A stretch of DNA of 64,000 bases from contig JAKUHH010000194.1 of assembly GCA_022701365.1 (NCBI GenBank), positions 1-64,000 on the forward strand, given 5' to 3'. The notes under the pieces were generated by a model. It made no database searches. It was not told where the DNA came from and saw only the letters and a list, made by a program, of their open reading frames with translations. The position numbers and the translations under genes are program-made. Shown one piece after another: positions 31,436 through 43,917 of the stretch; positions within the stretch are counted from its first letter, which is position 1; the number at the start of each line of letters is the position of its first letter. The DNA comes from Mycocentrospora acerina. Lineage: Eukaryota; Ascomycota; Dothideomycetes; Pleosporales.

Positions 31436-31605
31436 CTACTGTTTTACTAGATATCTATAGGTCTAGAAACGAGAGCTTAGCATAGAAGGAAAAACAGCAC
31501 CTCATAGACTAAAGTCTGCATAGGCATTACTGTATTTTGTAAAGCTAGTTAGACAGTTTAACATAATACAAATGAAGAAAAGAAAAACTTCCTGTTAGAA
31601 TCACT
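31436..31605 (+). repeat. Copy 2 of the duplicated block
   Basis: CTACTGTTTTACTAGATATC, GAGAGCTTAGCATAGAAGG and CCTCATAGACTAAAGTCTGC correspond to 30948-31110. Together with the LTR piece between, this looks like a tandem duplication or a recombination scar. Confidence 0.55.
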
Positions 31606-31719
31606 GTAACAATTAACAATCAGCAAAGCTTTAAATTCATTTGGCGTTTGCTTGATGTTAAGGTCATTGCACATATTTTTTAGTTACTGTTTTGTTACGT
31701 CGATTTCTAGATCATTATC

Positions 31720-33741
31720 CTATGAATTTGCGCCAGACTTGAAAAGTAGGTCAACAATGTCTTGATTTCCGTTTGCATAAGCGTGGAGCAGCGCTGTTAA
31801 GCCACCAAAATCTGTAGAGTTCAGATTGGCATGAAGGTGTATAAGTTTAAGAGTGACTTTTCGGTTTCCATGTGCTGCAGCATACATTAGAGGCGTTCGC
31901 CCATTGTTGTCTTTAGAGTTAACATTAGCCCCCCTTTTAAAAAGGTGACGGCAGACAAGAGATTTGCCAAACTTTGCGGCATAGGCCATAGGTGTGATGC
32001 CATCTATGTCAGCAGTTTCTGCATGAGCCCCATTATCGAGGAGGAGGTCAACAATACCAGCGTGTCCGCATTGTGAGGCATATGACAATGGTGTTCGACC
32101 AGATATATCTCCAGCGTTTGGACAAACCTTTTTAGCAACCAACAACTGTACAATCTCTAGATGCCCATTTTCTGCAGCAAAAGAAAGTGGTGTTCGTAAA
32201 TATTTGTCCTTCTAATCAGCCTTAGATCTAAAATTAAGTAGCATGAGAACAGTGTTTAAGTCTCCCGACTTCGCGGCATAAGACAGCGGAGTCCGACCCT
32301 TGTTATCTTTTGAGTTTGGCATTGCTCCGCAATGAAGTAATATTTAGACGGATTTACGCTGATCACGCCACGTTTGAGAAGTCTCAAATTCCTTAACTCT
32401 GCATGTTTTTCCCACCTCCGAAGCCTATGACAAGGGGGTTCGGCCTTCACAGTCTGTACAATCCACTATAGCCCCGTAATTGAGAAGCAGTTCGACAATG
32501 CCATAATTACCTTGGATAGCAGCGACTAATAGTGGCGTTTGTATTCTGTTATTTATGGACTCTAAACGCGCACCATGGTCAAGAAGAGCCATGACAGTGT
32601 CGTTGTATCCACTAGAAACCGCGAAATCTAAAGCTGTTCTGCCGAACATATCACTCAAATCCACGATTTTGACGGAACTAAGAAACAAATTTACAATCTC
32701 TGTACGTCCTAATTCTGCAGCATAATGGAGCGGTGTTTTGTTTTGGAGGATTGTCTTTAATGCACTTGAAAAGACGAGATGTTTTGAATTATTTAAGTAC
32801 CGTAGAAGCAAGCGAACCACATCAGTCCTATCAAATTCTATCGCCGTATCCAATAAAATTTTTACATTTATATAACGAAATGTTCTGTTAAAAAATAGAA
32901 GTAGCTTGACTAAGTTAAGGGATACAAATTTTACTGCGAAGATGAGAGCTTGAAAGCTTTGTGGATCCAGAAAATATTCGTCTTGATGACGAAGAAGTAG
33001 CTTAAGGATTGTCTCGTGACCCTGTCTTACAGCCAGTTCAATGGGCAGGCAACATAAAATACCATTCAAATGTTTCATGGCCCTATAGAGCAGAAGAAAA
33101 GCGACAGTACTTTCTTGCTTGTTGTACACCGCATGATACAAGGGCGTTTTATTACCAATATCAGCCAGTCTTGGGTCAGCACGGTTCGCTAGAAGCAATT
33201 TGACTATAGAACTGTGTCCTTCTTTTGCAGCGTACCACAGCGGAGTCCTGGCAAAAGTGTCTTTGCAATCGGCTTTGGCACCACTAACGAGCAGCATGTT
33301 GGCAATACTTGTGCACCCACTTTCCGCCACTAGTGACAAAGGGGACCGAAGATCATGATCTGGAATGTTTGGATCGGCTTGATTGTTGAGTAGTAGCTTC
33401 ACAATATCTTCATGTTGGCCTTTTGATGCGTACCAGAGGGGTGTGCGTCCAACGCTGTCTTGATTATTTGCACTGGAGCCATCAGCGAGAAGATCTTCGA
33501 CTTTCTGTAGCAGCTCGAGGTATTTGTTTGCTTTACTTTGAACGTCGGTAGTGTTGGAAGACCCAGCAAGCTCAGAACTATATTCAGCCTTTTCTACAAC
33601 TTCTCTCATGGCAACTGAAAGCACAGCCTGATCTCCATCAACAGTCTCACATGTGTCAGATGAACTACTTTCGATGCAAGTATCTTCGATTTCATACGTC
33701 TCTGTCCATTCTACTTGAGATTCAGTATTTGCGGTGCTCAT
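31720..33741 (-). pseudogene. Ankyrin-repeat protein gene with three in-frame stops
   Basis: One uninterrupted reading phase of 674 codons (start MSTANTESQVEW at 33741; an ATG 11 codons further upstream is less natural) with stops at 32425-32427 (TAG), 32344-32346 (TAA) and 32212-32214 (TAG). After an acidic N-terminus, about 15 ankyrin repeats follow from residue ~95. Clear units begin GRTPLWYASKGQHEDIVKLL, ARTPLWYAAKEGHSSIVKLL, NKTPLHYAAELGRTEIVNLF and, past the stops, GRTPLSYASQCGHAGIVDLL and GRTPLMYAAAHGNRKVTLKL. Ankyrin arrays mediate protein contacts; in fungi they often form the sensor of NLR-like proteins, but no NACHT domain is seen here. Without the stops the array would be nearly perfect, so decay is recent. 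The last repeat ends at 31720. Confidence 0.8.
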
Positions 33742-35594
33742 TGTGAACAGACGATGGATAATATAACAAAACAATTAAGTAAAAAAAAGCGAAGTTCCAC
33801 TTGAAATGATTATAATGCACGGAAGGAGAAAGTTTTCCGAACAGCAACGGAGAAAGCTATTTAATGATTCAACGAAAGCTCTATAAGTGCTTATAAAAAT
33901 CTTCTTGATTTTGACAGATTCTGTGTCTAGTTTATTCGTCAAAGTCAGCACATGAGCAACTTAAGCAGCTTTGTTGTCAGCATAGATTGCTGACAACTTT
34001 ATGTCATTGACGTGATTCGAGTTGTATCCGTTTGAGAAATGAGTCGCATCATTTGCATTGCGCTTATTGAAGAAGACGTCATTTCACTTTAAGTTTTTGC
34101 TTAGTCGCAGGATTGCAGAAATAAGTGGTTCTTGGTAAACTTCGCCGTCGTCGCGATCGTACCAAAAGTAGCAGTACTTTCGGAAACAAGGTAAGAGGCA
34201 AGGAGATTTTTCTACTATACACTCCGTACGCATCACATACAGCTACTCAAGAGTAGCACCAAACACTCATTTGAATACGTGATCTGTGGAACCTTGACTT
34301 GCCTTCCAGGCCAATTAATGTTATTCCCATCCCTTAGTTTTAGGTTGTGGAAGGCAAAAAAACTGGAATAGAAACTTTCAGGTATTCTATCGTTTGGATT
34401 AAAATCGTTTATCTATTGCCCTTAGAGGCGCTTTTATTTACAAAGGGAACACCAAATCATAGACGCGTGTATATTTGACGTGTAGAGGGGAGTGTAGCTC
34501 CGTGTAATGACCCAAACGGAGCTTCTAAAGTGTAAGCGTTGTTCTACGCGAAAGATGTAACTACCAGTCATAAGATTAGTTGCCTTTTTCGCGTTACACG
34601 TGTGGCGTCGACTTACTCGTTGAATTGAAAATTAGACAAAATCTGAGTTAAATTGTAAACCTACTGTCCTTGGTTCTAGGAATGTAGCGTCTCTGTATTT
34701 GTTATCAAGTATTTATATGTTTGAGTTGATTTCTTTAGTGTTTGGTACACGCTTTCGCTTTCTTCTCGTCCCCTTGGGGTGTTAAGACCCCACTCACCAT
34801 CTGATAATCACCAGGATTGACAATGACCAACATGACCTTTACAAATAGTTACAGATCTGGTCCAGCTGAAATTTTGATTCTCTTGAAAGTGTGTAAGCTT
34901 GAATAACACAGCTTTGTGCTTGTCTTAAACTTTCCTATGCGCTGTGTACTTGACAAATTAGAGGTGCACTTTTGCCGGAAAGATCTAAGGTGTGTTTGTC
35001 GAGTCAGACTTTACAAACAAAAAGCCTAAGATGAGATTTCAATGCTACTGCTGGCTAACGATCGTGACTGTAGATATTGAATATGCGACGTCGTGAAACA
35101 TTAGTATGACATGTAGGAAACCTACGCGTAAATCGAATATGCCAGAAGACCCAGAACTGAATATGTTTGTGCTAAAACGCGCAATTGGTATTGTAGAGAA
35201 GGCGTTGTAATCTTTTAAAGCACTGGTGGCGCGAATGCATGAAAAACGAAAAGTGTAGAGGGTAATTTAGTTAGTGAAAGCTTAAGGTAGCTTATACACG
35301 AAGCAATGCGAATTGCTGGTGACCTGCACTTAACGAAATTTTTGTCCTTCGGTATCAAAGTCTTCTATATTAATATTATGATATTAGACATTATTATTAT
35401 TTTTCTCATAAAGTCTTATGGTGAGCGCTAGCTCGGCCTAGTCGCACGCCCAAACAAGCAGCGCGCGTCACTCACTGTGCTCTACTCACTCGTCACTCAC
35501 TCGCCTTGATATAGACAGAGGATAACGCACGTGAAGCCCCAATGATATTCTAATCCAACTCTACAGCCGCCGTTCTCTTCACAAATTGATCACA
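33742..35594. other. Intergenic; pyrimidine-rich promoter-like end
   Basis: No gene. The last 150 bases before the ATG at 35595 contain CACTCACT/TCACTCACTC repeats, a GATATAGAC element and a CT-rich stretch, a plausible fungal core promoter for the following gene. The rest is AT-rich, without repeats that I recognise. Confidence 0.4.
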
Positions 35595-36335
35595 ATGAGC
35601 GACGCCGAGAATGCTGATGAACGTAAATGGCTAGACAAGACGGTACTCAATCTGGCTAAAGCGATAGCCGAGCTTTTGGACTGAAGCGATGAACTAAACG
35701 AGAGCATTGTTAATCTCTTAATTACAGGTTTTGAAAAGGCACGAATCTTTGCTCTAGGCAAGGGAGCTGTTGCGTGCTGCGCAACAGTCGACTTCCACAA
35801 GCACAACCAACTCGGCCTTACTGCTGTGGAGTTTGGCTGACTGCTGAACAATATCGTTTCTGGCCCCGAGGGATTCGGAGTGCTGCCCGTGGCCTCGGCG
35901 GTAGATAACAGTGGCAGAGTCTGCGACAAGACAACTAGCTGCCAGGACAGGAACACTCAGAGCGAGCTTACTACGATGCATGTCAGACATCTTCAGAAAC
36001 GGGTTGACGAAGACACGAAAGAGTTGCGTATGACTATAGTTAAGGCCAGCGCGCTAGACATTTGCATGCTGCACAACTCTATGCAGCAATGCCTGCCTAC
36101 TGAAATCCGGGATATAGTGTATGATGCGTACCTCGCAATTCCAGAGTGTATACGCACAAGAGGTTGTCAGGAAGAGAGTTACTCTGATTACCTGCACGCG
36201 CTCGTACCTGTGACACCACGCCTACCTATTTTGAAGGTTGGTGTTTTTTTGGCTGTGATGTCGGGCTCACTACAATGGGGAAGCATTCGCGGCAGGGATT
36301 TGATGGGTATAGCATACATCGAGAGGGTCAACTAA
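35595..36335 (+). pseudogene. Hypothetical protein with F-box-like motif, two in-frame stops
   Basis: A single phase of 246 codons from MSDAENADERKWLDKT to ERVN, broken by TGA after AIAELLD (about 35680) and TGA after TAVEFG (about 35838). Both fit CGA-to-TGA. A coiled N-terminal half (LLITGFEKARIFALGKGAV) is followed by QQCLPTEIRDIVYDAYL (residues about 168-184), which resembles the LPxEIRxxIY motif of fungal F-box-like proteins. I do not recognise the family. A pyrimidine-rich promoter-like stretch precedes it. Probably a young pseudogene. Confidence 0.45.
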
Positions 36336-37490
36336 CTCTATCGGAAAGGCATCTTCCAGACAAATGGAGCGGAGCTGCCGAAACTGGTGATTGACGTTAG
36401 GCACGCGGCATCAAGCGCGCAAACGAGACATGACAAGTTCTAAGCAGAGATTAAACACACTGTTAATTTTTAGGTTAAGCTAGGGCTTACGCAACTTCAT
36501 GCTATTTACTCTCTTAGCAAACATATAATAAGCTATGCTGCTACGCAAGCAGCACAACTCGCCACGCTTTGTTACGCAAAGAGCTACTGTGTTTAAGTCT
36601 TTATCCTCTATAGAACACCTAACCATCTAACATCTGTTAGCCTAACATTTGTAGAGATGCAAGTGACTAGCTAAATTATAACAAAGTTTGTACAGCAATT
36701 GCAGGCAGCCTAGTAGGGCAGCTTAACTGCAGTCTGTGTTTAAATGTACATTTGTCGCAGGGCCTAGTACCTAAATCACAGCTGCTTCGCAGGGCAGACA
36801 GTGAACGCAGCATTACTAACAGAGCTGCTAAATGTATAGTTCGCAGCAACAAACACTTATTGTAGCATCAAGATTCAGCGTTCTGGGGATAGTGCGCAGG
36901 GGGCTAGTAGGCAGCACTAGCGCAGAGGCATGTTTAGGCGTATCGCGCTATAAATAGAGGTGAAGCTTAAGTCATTACGGTTGTTTGGCTGGCACTGGAA
37001 GGCGAGACAATGGCGATGGCGATGGCGATGGCAGTGGGCAGCCTGGTCGCGGATCGTCGCTGTCAGAACCGTTGCATCCCTGGAGTCTTGAGAGGTTAGC
37101 TGGGAGAAATCATGCGCTCTGCTTACGTAATGAATTTGTCAAAGCTTGCCCTCCACAAACATTGATTTAAACAACAGCAACTGCCTACCTAGCAGATTGC
37201 ATAGAACTTTATTTTATCAACAATCACATGAGTTTAATAGCAATTGAAATCACGACAATGTCAGATAAGGTATTATATTCATTAATCACTCTACGAGGGA
37301 CTACAGTCGTCATTGTACCAACTAACAAACTTTGTCCGCAAATCCAAACACGAGAAATCTGTGTATTGGAGACTTTGGTTTGTCCTCAACAAGTTCTCTG
37401 ACGTCAAAAACACTCAGGTAATGCGATACTCTGTCGCCTTTGCTTTTACCAGTGGCAGTTTTGCTTCTGGACCATTGCCTGATCTTAGAC
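36336..37490. other. Non-coding, partly RIPed, with a (GGCGAT)n run
   Basis: 36336-36460 may be a decayed continuation of the preceding gene in the same phase (LYRKGIFQTNGAELPKLVID). 36470-36950 is RIP-like, with many TAG/TAA words. 37010-37034 is a short hexanucleotide repeat, GGCGAT x3. No gene is supported. Confidence 0.4.
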
Positions 37491-38888
37491 CTATTTCTCT
37501 TCAGCTTCATTATCCCCAATCGGACGAGCCCAGATCTTGATCTCCTTGTTCTGTAAGCGGGCCTTGGCTGCCATGTCCACCCACTGCGCTTTGAATGATC
37601 CACGAGTCCTTCTAGCGTTGCCCTTATTGAGCGGTTCTATCTGCTCAAAATCAATGACAAGAACAATCTTCTGAAGGGATGCATGGGCATTCTTGAAGAC
37701 GTCAATGTCGATGAAATTATCAATGTCAGCAGTACCCAGGCCGGCAATGGTGAGGGTGGTGAGATTCTTGGAGGGAATTTGGCTGTGAACAACGGGAAAA
37801 ATGTTCCTCTGACGCGGGAAGAGGAGGTCACAATGGAACCGAAGCTCACAGAGTTCAGCAATGGCAGCGAGGCTTGCATCTGGCAGGACTAGAAATGACA
37901 TCTCCAACTCGTCATCCAGACAAGTGTATCTGCAATCCTAGGTAAGTCGCTGCAGCTTGGGCAAATACGAGGGCTCTAATCGCTCGGCGAATTCAGGAGA
38001 ATGCAGTTGGCCAAACAAAACATCGTGGCTGTTATTAGTAACGTGAATATCTGTGACATTGCGTAGCCAATCAGACCGTAGTGGTGGGAGCAACAGAATT
38101 TTGGCGCTCACGGCACGGGTGAGTGTGATCTTGCGGAGACAGGGTGCTATACCGTCAAATCCAATGTCGTGATCTTCGTTTGTCTCTTCAAGCTCAAGAG
38201 TCCCAAGCCTAGGAAGCGGGGGAATAGAGTCCTGGGGATTGAGCTCCGCTCTCAGGCTAGTCAGGTGCTCAAGAATGTTTCCAGCAGTGCCAGGAATCTG
38301 AGACATGAGCGATAAGAGCCCGAACACGGAATAGCCAGACTTCGGCGAGGGACTAACGTGGCAAACCAACTCTTCGAGGCAGGTGGACATGGCGATTATG
38401 CAAGCAATAATACCAACGTTGCTGTGAAGTTCTTCCAAGGCGTTGCTGATGGTGATGAATGTCGTCTCCGGAGTGCTAGAGCTCGAGAAAAGTCTACCGA
38501 CAGCTTCTTTTGACATGGTGTGATATTTCCAAGGCACGCCCGCAGGCCTTTTGTTCATTGTGGTAACTCTTGGTCCTTGGCAAATACTTATGGTTTTAAT
38601 CTGGCACATTTGGTTTTTGAATGCGTTGATTGAGTCTTCACTAGGCTGATCTTTCTCCCAGTAGGCAGCCTGCCACAAGCTTCGAAGCAGCTTGAACGGC
38701 TGATCATTCTGCATATCGTTTAAATCGATGTTTTTGTAAAGATGTCTCCGTACTTCAACAGCAAATACCTGGTGGGCATTTGCAAGCGAGGCGAGATCGC
38801 GGCGCGGAAGTTGGGCCATGATTTTGGCGAGCAGCTCGGGGGGGATCGTATTCGGTTGGTGTACATTGTTTGCTATGATGTGTGTCAA
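37491..38888 (-). pseudogene. F-box/LRR-like protein, one in-frame TAG or a tiny intron
   Basis: A single phase of 466 codons from MTHIIANNVHQPNTIPPELL to GDNEAEEK, with one TAG at 37938-37940. The F-box is clear (residues about 14-50: PPELLAKIMAQLPRRDLASL, then RRHLYKNIDL). The rest has irregular leucine-rich segments (LPRLGTLELEE, LRKITLTRAV, LPKLQRLT, KNLTTLTIAGL) typical of fungal F-box/LRR proteins, which select substrates for SCF ubiquitin ligase. The TAG could be a CAG- or TGG-derived nonsense change. Alternatively it is removed in a 39-nt in-frame intron (GTATTTGCCC...CTTAC...TTGCAG), which is very short for a fungus. Everything else is intact, so this is the least damaged of the interrupted genes. 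Confidence 0.65.
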
Positions 38889-41800
38889 GTCAACTTGTCG
38901 CAGATACTAAGTAGAATATGATGGGAGAACTTAAATATATAAGGCTTAGTGGCTGTAGCGATTGGCTGGACAATGTTTTTACAGTGAAAGTGAAGGCTTG
39001 GCGGTGGTGATGGTGAAGTGAAAACGAAAATAAGCGTGAAGCTGCTTTGAGAGGTACCAATTTGGGATGAAACTGGGAGCGTTGGTTGTCGTTCAATAGC
39101 AATTCGAACAGTGAATACCAGCTGCAGGTGACGAGAATTTGCCCACATGAAGTGTATGGAAATCTTAATTTGTTGAAAGGCTAGTCGTGATTCATGCGTT
39201 GTGTGTTGAAACAACAAGACTTTAGTGAGATCTCGAATTTTTTAGCTAATCAAACCTATAGGTTTGGTATCTCAGAACACATCAGACGTGGTTGATGTTT
39301 GGGGTAGTTAACAAACTGAATTAGGTGGATTCCAGAGTTTTTAGAAATGAGAAATCGAATAGCGGTAGATTGATATCAGGAATACTCAAAACCGTTTATG
39401 CAAAGGTGAGGCTTGTAATGTGATGAGCCTAATGGTGATGAAAGATTTCGCAAATGTAAGTAGATAAGTAGGCGGAGATACCAGAATCGTGACCGCATCG
39501 GCGAGTGTGATTGCCCAAATCAACCTTTCGTCTTAATTCAAGGCTCTTCCACGCATCTATGAGTCTTTCTTGCATTTCTCGGTGAAATAAACAAAACGGA
39601 AGATGCCAACAGAAGGCTTGAAAATGACCTCCATCGTAAGGTTGGAATGTTCGCTTAGATGCCGGAGAGGTGTGGACAAGGCCGCCAGGGCGATGAAGAG
39701 CGACTGGATCGATCGAGTGATCACAGGTTGTGTCTGATTGCCAATTGCGCGAAGCCGTTCTCTAAGTCGTGGCTAACAGCAAAATGCTGTCCCAGTTTTC
39801 TCGCTTGCATTCGATACATCGATAATTGGCTATTCGGTCCGCGAGGGAAGTGTTTCTAAAAGAGTTTGGAAATGTTAATTGACAAGTCTCATTCATCGCA
39901 CATCAGTGAGTCCGATTGCACCTGGTCGGGCATGCTAGTATTTGAAGACAAAAGATTTCTCGTCACTCACAAGCTGGCAACAAGAGAGACTCATTCCCTC
40001 ATTTGATTCCCGATCGTGAGTGAAGCTGGGAAAAAGTAATATCATTGCAAAGATGATGACGTAGTTGGTGTAGCGGAGTCAAATGCCGTTAAGGAGTCGA
40101 ATGTTCACGGGCAGCTCAATGCGCATTTTCTTGGAGAAGGCCAATTTTGAATAATGCCTTTGCGAGAAACAAGAAGATATCCTCATCAACCGGAGGAGAC
40201 TCTGGGGAAGATTTTGGTGTAAATTGCTGCATAGACGGAATTTGGTTCGTTAGTTGAAGCTATTTAACGGGAAAGGAAAAGATACAAAACAGAGCTTTCA
40301 GAATCCACGAGGAAGCGATATTTGAGAATGATCGTCACTTCTAGATGACTTCAGCTGGATGAGGAGAATTGTTTCTTGTCACTATGTCTCTTGTGCGTTA
40401 GTGTCTATCTTTCTGAAATTGCTCTCTCTCTCTCTCTCTCTCTCTTACACAGGATTTTAGCTGACTATATACGAAGAACTGTTAGAGCGGCGGCAAAGAC
40501 GTTCAGCGACGGCATTAATAGTAGAGCGTAGGTAGATTCCTTATAGATCAGAATTCTACCTGTTGCAAATGATATGATCGAGCAAGTGTTTGAAGTTGTA
40601 CTCGTGGTCTTTCATGTCGGACACCTAGTCCTTGGCAGAGCTAGACCGGAGAAATTATTGGCGGCTGGCCCATCCCTCACCACTGGCGTTAAAGATGCCG
40701 CAGCTCAACGAACAGGTAATTGAAGTCCTCCAGTGTTTGATCTTGTAGTGTTCAGGCTTCAGGTTGGGATTTTCTCAATACTGATCGGCTCACAGGTTGC
40801 GACCACTGAGATTAGGTGAGCCTCAACAGCAGCTGCTGATCGGATGGCGTGATAACACAGGTCCAAAGTTTGTTCCTAAGTCTTTCAGAGCGTCTCTTAT
40901 TCTTATAGAGTACTGTTTCCTTCTTGCCGCTGTTGGGCTAAATCATGATAATAACGGCCCGGAGTACGGGATTATGGTTGAACACGTACGGACAAAAACG
41001 CAACTGCGCTGCTTCTTAAACTGTCAACGCGTTAATCGAAGTATAGCGCAAAATTGAAAGATGAGGAAAAGGAACATAACAATGAGGGCAGAGAGAGGGG
41101 ATGAGTGCATTGTTTTGTAGTAAGATAGGTAAAAGAGAGGTGATTCTTGAGTGGAGTCTTGGTCGAGTAGAAGACGTATTCTCTCCACTGCCATACATAA
41201 TACGTGATTCGGTATCAAAGGATAACTTTTCTGTGAAGATCCTTGCCATACATTATGGATTGAAATGGAAATTGTGCTACAAGTTATCATTTGATTTTTG
41301 TTGCGATATTAATTAATCAATGTCTCCAGAACATAAAGCAGACTGCACGACAACTTCACAACAATCTAATTGCGACTCTGCGATGGAAACATAGCGTGTA
41401 ATACTACCAGTAGAAGGCGCATATTGGCAAAAGAAAACAACATAAATTTTACCTTGCATTGAGCGCAAGATGTTGTAACATTGTAGCTTTTAAGACAGGA
41501 CAAATTCGGCCTTCAACTTGATAACGCCAAGAAGTAAATCTTGCCCACTCATCCGCTCTTCCTATGAATCAATCTAAAGAAAGTGTGTTTCATGTGGTGA
41601 CGTAACACTGAGAAGAGCGCATTCCCTGTACGGCGTTAATTGGCCAACAGCGTGGTAGACTCTCGACACGCCTTTTTTTGCACCTCTCTCCGGTATACAT
41701 ATTCGAATCAAGATGCGTCTTCTACAGTAGACAGCTGTCTGTGGTGTAATGAAGAGTGTAGCATTCCTTAATTTGGCGGTGCTACTGGCAAAGGTTAGCT

Positions 41801-41928
41801 ATTACACAATAATTATTAGGACATAGCTCAGTTCTATCGCATCCCGCAAGCCAAAAGGTATTATAATATTTCAACTGATACATAGTTAAAAAGAACTGTA
41901 CATATCTATATATCGGCGGGTTGGTCAT
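38889..41928. other. 3-kb intergenic region, with a (CT)12 microsatellite
   Basis: Frames up to 110 codons (38885-39217 -, 40797-41057 +, 41024-41290 -) show no domain. A CT repeat lies at 40422-40445. No transposon, RNA gene or exon pair was recognised. Confidence 0.45.
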
Positions 41929-43917
41929 TTAAGCCAAGGGCAGGAAGCAAAGCTCAGACAACCTTGGTGACTTAGCGGCAGTAAATTCTTGAGCGTCTGC
42001 GTTGTACGATATATAAGTTGTGCCCTTGAATACTATATTAGACGAATAGATTGATTGAGGTGACACGAGACAGCTTACCTCTGTGAGTGCGTATGCTAGG
42101 CTTAAAACTCTGTCAAACTGATTTTTAGTTGTAGTGTCCCTCTCAGAGTGTCTTGCTTCCATGTCATGCTCTCTGTCAAACCAACTTGCAGGAAAATACA
42201 TCTCCGTCCAGATCAAGCCGCGTGTGAGATAGTCCTTGGGCAGTGGAAGTTCAAGATGCTCTTCACTCTCCTTGGGGAATACCGAGCTTCTTCTGACTGG
42301 CTTGTTATCTTTGCAATTCTTGAGTTTTTCTTTGATCATCGCATTGAGGAAAGAAACCAGTTTGTCCCATGGGGCTTCCTTGAGTAGGTGGTTCACCTGT
42401 TTGATCGGAGCGAGTGTGGTGAAGAAAGAGAGCATAATGTTGGTAAAAGGAAGAACGTTCTTGTTATAGGGATAGTTAAGGACAAGGTCGAAAGTGTCCA
42501 TGGTCAATTCGTGAGTCTGCAGGAATATGTCGCTGAGGCTAAGGTTATTGATATTGTCTGAAACCTTGCTTCTTGTGATTTCAAAATAGGAGGATTTGTC
42601 TGTGCCTCCTTGTAACTCTAGCGGTATTTTCCCGCTCGCCAGATTGTTTGAAGATGTCCGATCTTGCTGAAGGAGCAGGAATATTTGACGGAGGGGACTG
42701 AGGTCGTTACCATACTTGAACCAGGCAGCAATGTTTGTAGCAGCAATGTATATCCCCTGCCCTTTCCATTTCATCGTGGCCAGACCGATATGGTTGTTCA
42801 ATAACTCAAAAAACTGTTCCCTCTCATCCATATAAGCATCTAAGTACACAGATATCTTATTTTCTACAGATTCATTGTTGGTTCTTGTGCTAGATTTGAA
42901 GTTTTTGTGAGTTGTGATAGAATCTGATAGATTTAAGAGATATGCATGAGTTTTGATGAAGCTGACATACACTGGTGGAGATAGTAAGTCCGGTTTATTC
43001 ATTCTAGAAAGAGGGTTGAATAAGGCCATAATTGAATTGCGAGCGCTGAGGAAAGGCTTGAGAGAGTTTAGAGATCTGCCATAGTGGTACGACTGACGAA
43101 GCGCGTGTGGACGAGCTAGAATCGCCAGGTGATAGTATAGTTGACTAACTCCAGGAGCTTTGTCAGCTTCCTTGCAGTACCACGATCTGGCCTTACAAGC
43201 TAAGATATCTCGATTAAGAACATTATCTCCATCAATAGCCATGCGGTAGCATGCTAGTTCGCTGAGGTATCCTTCTAGAGTCTGTCTAAAGGTAGGCAGA
43301 GTTTTGTACATCAGCGCAAGATTTTGATAAGCTGTAGAGGTATATGCTAAAGCGTATTTAGTGCTATTAGGGAGCCCGAAGCAAAGTATGTTGAGGAAGG
43401 AGTGTATTCTGTGTTCCTACATTTGAGAAAGTAAAGAATAATCAGTTACTAGTTGCCGCACGGCTGGTGGAGCAGTCGGATGATGCATAGCTGTGAGTAA
43501 ATCCTAGCACTGATGGAGGAGAATCTCGTGCAGTTTGATCATAGCCAGCCATTGATCAGGGGTTAGTTTCCAGTCGGAATCAGGACCTTTGGATGCACAA
43601 ATTACCTGAGCTCGATCGGCGTGGATACAATTCTTCTCTACTATAGCCATACGGTTGTATGAAGTCTTCACCTTGTTGGCAAGGTATTTCTGGGGCATTG
43701 TATGACCTTCTGGCTTGACCATGAATGTAACATGCTCTGTGTCGTACTTTTCCAACTTAATTTGTTCAGGCGAGTGTATTATGATTTGAAGATGACTGTT
43801 TTTGTTGATAATTTTTGGCTGGTTGATTGCTAAATGCTTTCGAACATCGCAAATATCGCGTGAAGTTGAAAAATTGCATGAGTGTACCAATGCATGCTGA
43901 GGACCTTGGCCTGTCAT
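41929..43917 (-). pseudogene. Est1-type DNA/RNA-binding domain protein, two in-frame stops
   Basis: A single phase of 662 codons with TAG at 43504-43506 (after LHEILLHQC) and TAG at 43417-43419 (after LLSQM, where relatives have Trp). Both fit RIP. From 43311 to 41929 the frame is clean for 460 codons. The order matches the TPR-like Est1/Smg5-7 family: LTPDQWLAMIKLHEILLH, SFLNILCFGLP, a YRMAIDGDN block, QLYYHLAILARPHALRQSYHYGRSL (the 14-3-3-like helical part) and SARNSIMALFNPL. The C-terminal LPKDYLTRGLIWTEMYFPAS is a family signature. Est1 relatives act in telomerase recruitment or nonsense-mediated decay, but large fungal families have unknown roles. The frame is open upstream of the Met at 43917 through a pyrimidine-rich tract ending TTTAG (about 43951-43975), so a 5' exon may exist. 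Confidence 0.7.

Noticed and set aside
36985..37170. Glycine/aspartate-rich 61-aa protein
   Set aside because: Created by the GGCGAT hexanucleotide repeat.
40422..40445. CT run as a regulatory GAGA-type element
   Set aside because: A plain dinucleotide microsatellite, with no gene close by on either side.
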